From Escallonia rubra (lineage: Eukaryota > Streptophyta > Magnoliopsida > Escalloniales > Escalloniaceae): DNA of 64,000 nt. Of the stretch, positions 55,840-64,000 are shown piece by piece. The stretch covers positions 41,344-105,343 of the forward strand of contig JAVXUO010002093.1 of NCBI GenBank assembly GCA_033065855.1. The letters run 5' to 3'. Each line of letters opens with the position of its first letter. Within the stretch, counting starts at the first letter, position 1. The notes under the pieces were generated by a model, which had not been told where the DNA came from, ran no database searches, and saw nothing but the letters and a program-made list of their open reading frames with translations. A program made the position numbers and the translations under genes.

Positions 55840-58140
55840 CTAACACTCTTCATCATCATCGTCCTCCTCGACCATACTGCCAGGTGCAAGACCTAACGCT
55901 TTATAATGGTTTCTCTTGTCATGATCAGTCATCTTATTACACAACGCACACTTTCGCAATTTTTTTTGACCCGTTTCTTTTTCAATCGGATTCTTCATGC
56001 GTATTTCTCGTTTTCGCCCTTTTGTTTGAGAAATAAGTGGATCAAAAATGTCGTCCTCCTCACCTTGCATGCTAGTGCCGTCAATGACTGGCTGTTTGGC
56101 TCGATTGAATCTACCGGCTCGAGTCGTCCGAGTAGTCGGAGTGTCCCGTCTTTGTGGATCAGCCATCCTAAACTGTGCATGCTTAGCCGTATCCCGTGCG
56201 GCTGCTTCCACTTGATACTTGTACCCATCAAACGTTGACGCTGCATCCAATGATAAACTGTGCATGATGTTACAAAGGTGATTATATCGCAGCGGCTCAG
56301 ATTGCTCGAAATCAACTGAAACATTGGGCACGTAAGGAATGTGACCGTGGACTCTATTGGCTTCCTTCGTCCACCGTTCCAAGATATACTGTTGAGGGAT
56401 TTCACTAGCATTCTTCGAGATCAAAACCTTCAACGCGTGTCGACAAAGTATACCTTTATGCTCAAACAATTGACAGTTGCAATTTACCAACCCGGTGTCC
56501 ATACATTTAGCCACGGTAAAATGTCTTCTGTTCCTCGGAGTCGACGAAGAGCACGGATTGGCAAAATTCGTCACGTTTGTCAAAGCATAAACCTTGAGAT
56601 CTCTGGTGGAATACTCGTGCAACTTTGTCATGCCATATTGATTCGACTTTAGTAGTTCTTCTTGAAACTGTCTAAACATTTCCTTGGTATAGACTTGAGC
56701 CGCATGAGCCTCCAAAGGTGAAAAGAGTAGTATGGCTCTTTCCTTGTAAGCCGTAGCCGCGTCGGCTTCTCTCTCACGGTACAATTGCCTATCAACGGCT
56801 TTCTGCATCTCCAGTACGAAGTCCACTATACTTGAAGACTGGCTTACGTACCCATCAAAGAATGAATTCATAGCTTCGCTTCTCGAGGTCGTAGTCATTC
56901 CGGCTGCAAAAAACTTCTTGGTGTAGGCACCGACCCACTGTGTCTTGATCGCATACAACGATTGTAACCAACGATGATTGTGCAAAGAGTAGTCATCCAT
57001 TAACGTGGCCCACCTCTCCTCGAACACGTCTACCGTCAACGATTTCTTCACACATGTATTAAAGTCAGTCTTGAATTCCGGATGGTTTGCATATACATGG
57101 TGAAGCCGTTCGGGATATTTGTTGCTTATGTGCCACGTGCATAGGCCATGGTGAGTACCTGGAAAGACCTTAGCGATTGCATTTTTCATTGCCGGATCTT
57201 GGTCGGTGATGATTGTCTGTGGAGGAATACGATACATTGCTTGAAGCCACGTTTCAAATAACCACGTAAATGACTCCTCCGTCTCATCCCTAAGCAGGGC
57301 AAAGCCAAACGAGATTGACTGATAGTGGTGGTTCACCCCCGTGAACGGAGCAAAAGGCATATAGTACTTATTGGTGCGGTATGTGGTATCAAACGTCACA
57401 ACATCCCCAAAATTTAGGTAAGCAGCTACAGAACGGGGGTCCGCCCAAAATATAGTACTAACGCGGTTCTCATCATCTAGTTGGATACTGTAGAAAAATC
57501 CAGAATTCTCACTCTGAAGGCACCTGAAGAGATCAATGGTAGCTTGAGCATCATTCCTACCGAAAGACTCTCTCTTCTGAGCACGAAGTTCATTTCGAAG
57601 GTCTACGTCGTTGAAACTCAACTTGTCAATCCCCCCAGCCTGGCTTGAGAAAAACCCCATCATCTTAGAAGGTGGAATTTTAGCCCCGGCCATTGTAAAA
57701 ATCAGTTGTTTGTGTGCCGCGCTAATTTCTCGGTGTTGATGAATTTGACCAATCTTACTGGGAGTCATCAACTGATGATTATGACTCAACTCCACTCCCG
57801 TCACAACCCAATGGTTTTCTTTTTTCCGGTGTACTGCATACACATGGGCCTTGCAGCCGGTACCCGGAAATGTGTCGCGTTTTCTTTGTCTTGTTGTCCC
57901 TTCGTCACGGATCTGAACGACCGGGGGTACATGCGGTGCTCCTCTATGACACTCAAATAACCTTGCACCAATTTGATCGGTATTCACCCGTTTTCTAGTC
58001 GTCTTAGTTCTAATACCGAAACCCATCGTTTTCGAATATGCTCTGTAGTATGCTTCGACTTCGTCCAGTGTTTGAAAAACTTGATCCATGTAAGGTGGAT
58101 CAGAACCTTCACAGAAATTGCTTCCTCCCGGTGCATCCAT
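55840..58140 (-). CDS. FAR1/FHY3-type MULE transposase, 766 aa, intact
   Basis: A single uninterrupted frame. A FAR1 zinc DNA-binding domain lies at about residues 25-125 (Cys64, Cys96, His120, His122). The MULE transposase core is at about 245-430 with Asp251 (VVTFDTTY), Asp313 (IITDQDPA), the CTWH motif at 334-337 and Glu422 (SRSEAMN), so the DDE set looks complete. A SWIM finger is at 554-568 (CNCQLFEHKGILCRH). A basic tail carries a CALCNK segment. The length is usual for FAR1-like transposases. On the - strand an acceptor-like TTTCAG lies 7 bases before the ATG, and a matching donor is in the right arm at about 61,125. It should cut at the arm ends. Domesticated FAR1 genes share the fold, but position inside the arms shows this is the element's own enzyme. 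Confidence 0.93.
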   Translation of the reverse strand: MDAPGGSNFCEGSDPPYMDQVFQTLDEVEAYYRAYSKTMGFGIRTKTTRKRVNTDQIGARLFECHRGAPHVPPVVQIRDEGTTRQRKRDTFPGTGCKAHVYAVHRKKENHWVVTGVELSHNHQLMTPSKIGQIHQHREISAAHKQLIFTMAGAKIPPSKMMGFFSSQAGGIDKLSFNDVDLRNELRAQKRESFGRNDAQATIDLFRCLQSENSGFFYSIQLDDENRVSTIFWADPRSVAAYLNFGDVVTFDTTYRTNKYYMPFAPFTGVNHHYQSISFGFALLRDETEESFTWLFETWLQAMYRIPPQTIITDQDPAMKNAIAKVFPGTHHGLCTWHISNKYPERLHHVYANHPEFKTDFNTCVKKSLTVDVFEERWATLMDDYSLHNHRWLQSLYAIKTQWVGAYTKKFFAAGMTTTSRSEAMNSFFDGYVSQSSSIVDFVLEMQKAVDRQLYREREADAATAYKERAILLFSPLEAHAAQVYTKEMFRQFQEELLKSNQYGMTKLHEYSTRDLKVYALTNVTNFANPCSSSTPRNRRHFTVAKCMDTGLVNCNCQLFEHKGILCRHALKVLISKNASEIPQQYILERWTKEANRVHGHIPYVPNVSVDFEQSEPLRYNHLCNIMHSLSLDAASTFDGYKYQVEAAARDTAKHAQFRMADPQRRDTPTTRTTRAGRFNRAKQPVIDGTSMQGEEDDIFDPLISQTKGRKREIRMKNPIEKETGQKKLRKCALCNKMTDHDKRNHYKALGLAPGSMVEEDDDDEEC

Positions 58141-58229
58141 ATTTATACTGAAATCTAAAAAATAAAAATTATATCATTCTCAACAAGTCATAGAATTAAA
58201 TAAAAGAAGAATAAAATTGAAAGTGTAGC

Positions 58230-60728
58230 CGCCTTGGCTAGGGTGTGCTTACATTTACGGACTGAAAAGACGTTCGAAAAAGTTGAAAGCGTAAAATTAC
58301 GAGAATACCCCTCTCGGGCGGCGAATTACGAAAATGCCCCCTGGCATCGGGAAATATCTCAAACGTGCTTTAAGACGCTATCCTAAGGTTGCTGAGTGCA
58401 TCCTTGATCTAAAAAGCATTTTAGGGATTTTTCGTCAAAAAATCCCGAACCGGTGTCCGGATCGAGCGCTTAAAAGTGTCATAGGCAAAAAATTGCTACC
58501 GGCTTCGGAATGGAATTATTTCGTGGGGAATGGAACTTCCCGCCTTGGCTAGGGTTTGATTACATTTACGGACTGAGCAGTCATTCGAAAAGGTTGAAAG
58601 GGGCAAAATTACGAAAATACCCCTGTCGGGCGGCGAATTACGAAAATGCCCCCTGGCATCGGGAAAAATCTCAAAAGTGATTTAATACGCTATTCTAAGG
58701 TTGCTGAGTCCATCCTTGATCTAAAAAGCATTTTAGGGATTTAAATTCAAAAAATCCCGAACCGGTGTCCGGATCGAGCGCTTAAAAGTGTCATAGGCAA
58801 AAAATTGCTACCGGCTTCGGAATGGAATTATTTCGTGGGGAATGGAACTTCCCGCCTTGGCTAGGGTGTGCTTACATTTACGGACTGAAAAGACGTTCGA
58901 AAAGGTTGAAAGCGTAAAATTACGAGAATACCCCTCTCGGGCGGCGAATTACGAAAATGCCCCCTGGCATCGGGAAATATCTCAAACGTGCTTTAAGACG
59001 CTATCCTAAGGTTGCTGAGTGCATCCTTGATCTAAAAAGCATTTTAGGGATTTTTCGTCAAAAAATCCCGAACCGGTGTCCGGATCGAGCGCTTAAAAGT
59101 TTCATAGGCAAAAAATTGCTACCGGCTTCGGAATGGCCCGATTCGTGGGGAATGGAACTTCCCGCCTTGGCTAGGGTTTGATTACATTTACGGACTGAGC
59201 AGTCATTCGAAAAGGTTGAAAGGGGCAAAATTACGAAAATACCCCTGTCGGGCGGCGAATTACGAAAATGCCCCCTGGCATCGGGAAAAATCTCAAAAGT
59301 GATTTAATACGCTATTCTAAGGTTGCTGAGTCCATCCTTGATCTAAAAAGCATTTTAGGGATTTTTCGTCAAAAAATCCCGAACCGGTGTCCGGATCGAG
59401 CGCTTAAAAGTTTCATAGGCAAAAAATTGCTACCGGCTTCGGAATGGCCCAAATTCGTGGGGAATGGAACTTCCCGCCTTGGCTAGGGTTTGATTACATT
59501 TACGGACTGAGCAGTCATTCGAAAAGGTTGAAAGGGGCAAAATTACGAAAATACCCCTGTCGGGCGGCGAATTACGAAAATGCCCCCTGGCATCGGGAAA
59601 AATCTCAAAAGTGATTTAATACGCTATTCTAAGGTTGCTGAGTCCATCCTTGATCTAAAAAGCATTTTAGGGATTTTTCGTCAAAAAATCCCGAACCGGT
59701 GTCCGGATCGAGCGCTTAAAAGTTTCATAGGCAAAAAATTGCTACCGGCTTCGGAATGGCCCAAATTCGTGGGGAATGGAACTTCCCACCTTGGCTAGGG
59801 TTTTCTTACATTTACGGACTGAGCAGTCATTCGAAAAGGTTGAAAGGGGCAAAATTACGAAAATACCCCTGTCGCGCGGCGAATTACGAAAATGCCCCCT
59901 GGCATCGGGAAAAATCTCAAAAGTGCTTTAATACGCTATTCTAAGGTTGCTGAGTCCATCCTTGATCTAAAAAGCATTTTAGGGATTTTTCGTCAAAAAA
60001 TCCCGAACCGGTGTCCGGATCGAGCGCTTAAAAGTGTCATAGGCAAAAAATTGCTACCGGCTTCGGAATGGAATTATTTCGTGGGGAATGGAACTTCCCG
60101 CCTTGGCTAGGGTTTGATTACATTTACGGACTGAGCAGTCATTCGAAAAGGTTGAAAGGGGCAAAATTACGAAAATACCCCTGTCGGGCGGCGAATTACG
60201 AAAATGCCCCCTGGCATCGGGAAAAATCTCAAAAGTGATTTAATACGCTATTCTAAGGTTGCTGAGTCCATCCTTGATCTAAAAAGCATTTTTGGGATTT
60301 TTCGTCAAAAAATCCCGAACCGGTGTCCGGATCGAGCGCTTAAAAGTTTCATAGGCAAAAAATTGCTACCGGCTTCGGAATGGCCGAAATTCGTGGGGAA
60401 TGGAACTTCCCACCTTGGCTAGGGTTTTCTTACATTTACGGACTGAGCAGTCATTCGAAAAGGTTGAAAGGGGCAAAATTACGAAAATACCCCTGTCGCG
60501 CGGCGAATTACGAAAATGCCCCCTGGCATCGGGAAAAATCTCAAAAGTGCTTTAATACGCTATTCTAAGGTTGCTGAGTCCATCCTTGATCTAAAAAGCA
60601 TTTTAGGGATTTTTCGTCAGAAAATCCCGAACCGGTGTCCGGATCGAGCGCTTAAAAGTTTCATAGGCAAAAAATTGCTACCGGCTTCGGAATGGCCTGA
60701 ATTCCTGGGGAATGGAACTTTCCAACAT
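58230..60728. repeat. Tandem array in the right arm, eight units of 311-312 bp
   Basis: Units recur with ATGCCCCCTGGCATCGGG at 58,334, 58,645, 58,957, 59,268, 59,580, 59,892, 60,204 and 60,516. The two innermost variants (a YLKRALRRYPKVAECI-type unit, then one with GGATTTAAATTC) match the two innermost left-arm units. The third right unit is again of the first type, which suggests an internal duplication. The small frames within the units are not genes. Confidence 0.95.
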
Positions 60729-61266
60729 CCTAGGGTTCTCAAAAAAGTTTCGCGCGAAATCGCGCTAGCTTGATATTTGAAATTACACTGCGAAGTTACA
60801 AGGTTGCGCGTATCCGTTAACCCCTTTTCAGTATTTGAAAAAATCTGAATTTTTTACCTGATATAGATCTTTTAAAAATAACTAGGGTCTCTTTTTTGCA
60901 CTTTGGCAAAATCTAGCTCTAGCTATTTTTTACAAATTCGTGAAAAATCATAATTTTGACGACCTAAAAAAATCGCTATTTCCGAATCTTTCGAATGTAA
61001 TACCCCGATTTGTAAAAACGTAATTTTGACGCCCTAAACACGAATTTTAAGCTATGGTAAGAACAATTTAAGCGTAACAACAATTTAAATTAACATTGAA
61101 TTATAAGAAAATTCAAAATACTTACTTGTTTTGACTTGAAAAAAATGACGAAGAAATCCACCGATCTTCTTCTAGCGTAAAAAAATTTTCGCTCGTATTG
61201 TTGTGGAGATTATGTAGGTGAGATAGGGAGACTGATGAGAGTGTAAGAAATAATTCGGGGGAAGAG

Positions 61267-61276
61267 GGTTTTTATA
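61267..61276 (-). promoter_or_regulatory. Right-arm promoter TATA box
   Basis: Inverted copy of the left-arm TATA (TATAAAAACC on the - strand). It is followed by the same leader and the donor GTAAG at 61,125-61,121. It probably drives the transposase through a 5'-UTR intron of about 3.0 kb that spans the repeat array. Confidence 0.65.
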
Positions 61277-61992
61277 GACAGAAAAGTGAGCCGTGGGAGG
61301 GGGGGGGCAACTTTTGGCGTGACATTTGTCGAAAGGGGGGTGGGGGTCTAGGGAAAAAATTGGACAAGTGGGGAATGGGGTGGGGGTCTGGGAAAAAAAT
61401 TGGACAAGTGGGGAGGGGGGTGGGGGCCTAGGGGGGGGGGGAGTGGGGAGGGGAAGAGGGGTGGGGGCCAAGGGGAAATTCGGGTGACTGCAATTGCAGG
61501 GGATAGGGGAGGGGGGGGGGGCAAGGGAGGGGGTGGGGACACGTGGGGGGGGGAGAAAGGTGGGGGCCACGGGGGAGGCTGGATAAAAAAAAAATTGGAG
61601 GGGAAACTGGACTGGGGCAGGCCAACGAAAAAAAAGAAACTGGACTGGGGGAGGGGCAAAAAAAAAGGGACGGGCAGGCAAAAAAAAAGGGAGGGGCAGG
61701 CCAAAAAGGCCAAAAAAGGGCGAGTGGGCCACAGCCAATCGGCTGATTGTCACGCGATTGGGCCGAAAGCCAATCGGCTGACAGTCATGCGATTTGGCCC
61801 AAGGCCAATCGCCTGACTGTCAGCCGATTGGCTTTGGGCCCAATCGCTTGACAGTCAGCCGATTGGCCCAAGCCAATCGCGGCCCACCAGGGCCCAGTCA
61901 TTGCCATTGTTTTTTTTTTTTATACCGTCGGTTGATTGTCATGCGATTGGGTGGGAAATATTTTTTTTCCCACCGGTCGATGTATATCGGCC

Positions 61993-61995
<3 letters not shown>

Positions 61996-62030
<35 letters not shown>
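61996..62030. repeat. (TA)n tract at the right MULE border
   Basis: It directly follows the last MULE base and is followed by a T run and copy B internal sequence. Confidence 0.95.
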
Positions 62031-62038
<8 letters not shown>

Positions 62039-62325
62039 TGGGTACCCCGCCGCCACCCCCACGCAGGCGACCTGGGCAGCCCCCCAAGCTCAGGCAGCCT
62101 CACATGGGTCTCTCCTCTCTCTTTGACCATCTTCTCTCATCATTTAATAAACCCCATTCACTCACTCTCTTTTTCTCTCTCCAATCACTCCCATCATTTC
62201 CCCTTTTCTCTTCATTTACTCTCTCCTCACATCACCCAATTTCTCCTCACTTTTCACTAACTACCCGAGACACACTCCCCATTTCTCAACTTTTACACAC
62301 TCTCTCACACATGACATTAAATACA

Positions 62326-62356
<31 letters not shown>

Positions 62357-64000
62357 TTGAATTCGCACCTTTCACATCACTATTTCTTCATATTTCTCTT
62401 CCCCCATCATTTCAAATCACCCCTCCTTCCCACAACCACACCCCTTGGCCTCGGCCTCCCCACCCCCTTCCCCTAGGTCGACCCCCTCTCCCCTCTTCAT
62501 TTACTCACCCTTCTCTCACTCTTCTTTCCAATCACACTCTCATTATTCTCTCTCTTTCTAATGAAAGACCCATAATCTTTCATTCTCTCCCCCCTCTCTC
62601 TCTCTCTTACATATTCTTACACATTCTCTCTTATTAACTCACCCCCTCCACACGTGGGTTTCTCTCTCATTCTTCTCATTGGTTTTTCTTTCTTCCTTTC
62701 CACTCATCATTAAATCGACTCTCTCCCTCTCACATACTACATGCCCCTATCAATTCCCTCATCTCACCCTCCCCCTTTCCCCACACCCTCGGCCTCGGCC
62801 TCCCCACCCCCTCCCCTAGGCCTACCCCCCTCCCTCTTTCTCTTCTTCTACCTCACCCCCATTAACTCCCTTCACTACTACCTCACTTTCATACTTAGTT
62901 ATATTTGTCTTCTCTCTCTCTCTCTCTCTCTCATCACCACATACTTTATTTACACTACTTTATAACAACACCTCTCGTACTCAACATTTTTTTCTTTCTC
63001 ATATTTCATTATACTCGCCCTACACACCACTTAACTTTTTTTTTCTATCTAACCAAATCAAAAACTAACATACCAATTTTACTACAACTAAAAAACTTCA
63101 TATGCTTTGGGGTAGCACTTCTTGACTCCCTCCGTTACCCATTTTCTCAATTTTCCATACTTAGAATTGTTTTTGTAACATTGACCGCCTTGCATCGTCG
63201 GCACCCCTGCGCCCGTCGTGGACTGCACCGCATCGAGATGCCCTACCGCGCCCCTACCCATCTCTTGACTTCTACACTAGAACTTTTTTGCATTTTTTTA
63301 CCACGCCCCGTGTCGTGACAACGCCGACATCAACGTCTTTGGTAGGTGGTGCGCGAGGTAGCTCGAACTACTTACTCCTACTCATTGTTGAAATGTCCGT
63401 CGCCATACCCAGGCATCGCGTCGCCCAGACGTCACTCCGCGACCCCGTCGCCCGGATGTCATCTCCATGACCCCCGTCGCCCGTTGTCCGGACGTCGCCC
63501 GCGCCCGCGCCCCAACTCGCCGTCCTCGTCGCTCGTCGTTCCGTGCCACGGTCAGCCCATCGTCCGGACGTTGCCCATCCCGCGTGCCAACTCCTTGACG
63601 CCTTCGCCATCACCCATCATGTTATATCTACGACCCACATCGCCCATGCGCCAGGCCACCAACACAGACGTGCCCTCGGGACCCGATGACTCCGCCCATG
63701 CCCGCTACCCCTATCGCCCGTCGTTCGGACGTCATCTCCGAACCCACGTAGCCCGCCATCCGGACGTCATCTCTGTGACTCCCGTCGCACGTCGTCCGGA
63801 CGTCATCTCCGCGACCCCGTCACCCGGACGTCACTCTCGTGGCACCCCGGTCGCCCGTGCGCCGACTCCACGATCACGCTCCTGCGCCCCATCGTCTTGC
63901 CCTCATGTCAACGCCCAAGCATTCAAAGGCTTCAGTAGGTGGTGCGCGAGGTGGCTCGAGCCACATAGTCTTCATCCTCGTCATTCAGAAACGACGTCAG
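62031..64000 (+). other. Internal region of copy B, right part
   Basis: It continues copy B after the MULE and parallels copy A from about 15,340: CCTGGGCAGCCCCC, TCACATGGG, CT/CA microsatellites, CACACGTGGGTTTC, and the CTTTGGGGTAGCACTTCTT phrase near 63,105 (16,370 in A). A unit of about 40 bp with CGTCGCCCG..GTCCGGACGTCATCTCC repeats at 63,405-63,860. Two GGTGGCTCGAG-type hairpin motifs occur near 63,340 and 63,932. The proline/serine-rich frames are low complexity. Confidence 0.65.

Larger units (their letters stand above)
49680..61995. mobile_element. Large composite MULE with PMD-Ulp1 and transposase genes, 12.3 kb
   Basis: The ends are exact inverted copies: GGGGGCCGATATACATCGAC at 49,680 and its complement ending at 61,995. 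Inverted arms run 49,680-52,222 and 58,230-61,995. Between them are two intact convergent genes: PMD-Ulp1 on the + strand and a FAR1-type transposase on the - strand. Transposase family, long arms and a genome site consistent with insertion into (TA)n make it a Mutator-like element. Ulp1-bearing MULEs are known (Kaonashi, CUMULE). Intact genes and the near-identical arms suggest fairly recent activity. Confidence 0.93.
58230..61995 (-). repeat. Right inverted arm of the large MULE
   Basis: Mirror of the left arm: eight tandem units (58,230-60,728), AT-rich sequence, donor at about 61,125, leader, TATA at 61,267-61,276, G/A-rich tract (61,285-61,720), palindromic CCAATCGG repeats (61,735-61,880) and the terminal sequence. 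It is about 1.2 kb longer than the left arm because of extra repeat units. Confidence 0.92.
45657..64000 (+). mobile_element. Non-autonomous LTR retrotransposon (copy B), split by a MULE
   Basis: 5' LTR at about 45,657-48,400, a primer-binding-site-like sequence at 48,401-48,420, an internal region at 48,422-49,640 and, after the MULE, 62,031 to the window end. The last bases (GAAACGACGTCAG or close) match copy A at about 16,860-16,870, so the 3' LTR should begin roughly 110 bp beyond the window. Neither half encodes gag or pol. CT-, CA- and CCC-rich tracts and minisatellites fill it. Copy A shows the same order, so this is a family with 2-3-kb LTRs and a non-coding interior. Confidence 0.75.

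Noticed and set aside
58230..60728. CRISPR-like array
   Set aside because: The 312-bp units are contiguous near-identical tandem repeats without short repeats and unique spacers, and the DNA is eukaryotic.
58334..60773. Repeated 72-85-codon frames (MPPGIGK...) in both arms as a gene family
   Set aside because: They lie in tandem DNA repeats, one unit has lost the frame, and the inferred transcripts run across them as intron. No domain is visible.
61936..62637. 233-codon frame
   Set aside because: It crosses the MULE border and (TA)n tract into CT-rich DNA, so it cannot be an ancestral gene.

Overview
The window reads as nuclear DNA of a flowering plant, most likely a eudicot with a transposon-rich genome. 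It holds plant-type LINE, LTR, PIF/Harbinger, hAT, Mutator-like (MULE) and CACTA sequences and a degraded caulimovirid (endogenous pararetrovirus) copy. The genes that can be read have plant-style GT-AG introns. I cannot name the species. I see no host gene that is clearly intact; nearly everything recognisable belongs to, or was captured by, mobile elements. Several element boundaries are fixed to the base by target-site duplications (TSDs).

Layout. 1-2.9 kb: no gene, one AT microsatellite and a G-rich tract. 3.0-9.8 kb: a decayed L1-type LINE whose 3' end carries a 3.45-kb PIF/Harbinger deletion derivative that keeps only its Myb/SANT-like ORF1. 10.0-10.6 kb: a three-LTR TRIM. 11.7-12.9 kb: a non-autonomous hAT with a perfect 8-bp TSD. 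13.05-17.4 kb: a truncated non-autonomous LTR retrotransposon. 17.4-25.1 kb: a caulimovirid relic (primer site, capsid-type finger, movement-protein-like core, protease, RT, RNase H, then promoter and poly(A) signal), split by a hAT remnant at 22.06-24.2 kb. 25.1-31.5 kb: a MULE with about 420-bp inverted ends and a perfect 9-bp TSD; it carries a captured leucine-rich-repeat gene fragment and a 4.4-kb solo LTR (5-bp TSD), which itself holds a 1.1-kb hAT (8-bp TSD). 31.9-33.1 kb: a small MULE. 33-45.7 kb: mostly unassigned sequence with two CACTA right ends, two minisatellites and a few weak signals. 45.66 kb to the window end: a second, longer non-autonomous LTR element, split at 49.68-61.99 kb by the main item of the window.

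Main item: a 12.3-kb MULE at 49,680-61,995. It has very long inverted arms and two intact, convergently oriented genes. The + strand gene has four phase-0 exons and encodes an approximately 894-residue protein joining a plant mobile domain (PMD) to a C-terminal Ulp1/SENP-type cysteine protease with all catalytic residues. The - strand gene is a single 766-codon FAR1/FHY3-type MULE transposase with an apparently complete DDE set and a SWIM finger. Each arm carries the same TATA box, 5' leader and splice donor, so both genes probably start inside the arms and splice across a 311-312-bp tandem array (4 units on the left, 8 on the right). These units and the flanking arm sequence resemble the interior of the solo LTR at 26.5-30.9 kb, which suggests that the arms were built from retrotransposon LTR sequence. 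The LTR element at 13-17 kb supplies a related empty site for the insertion.
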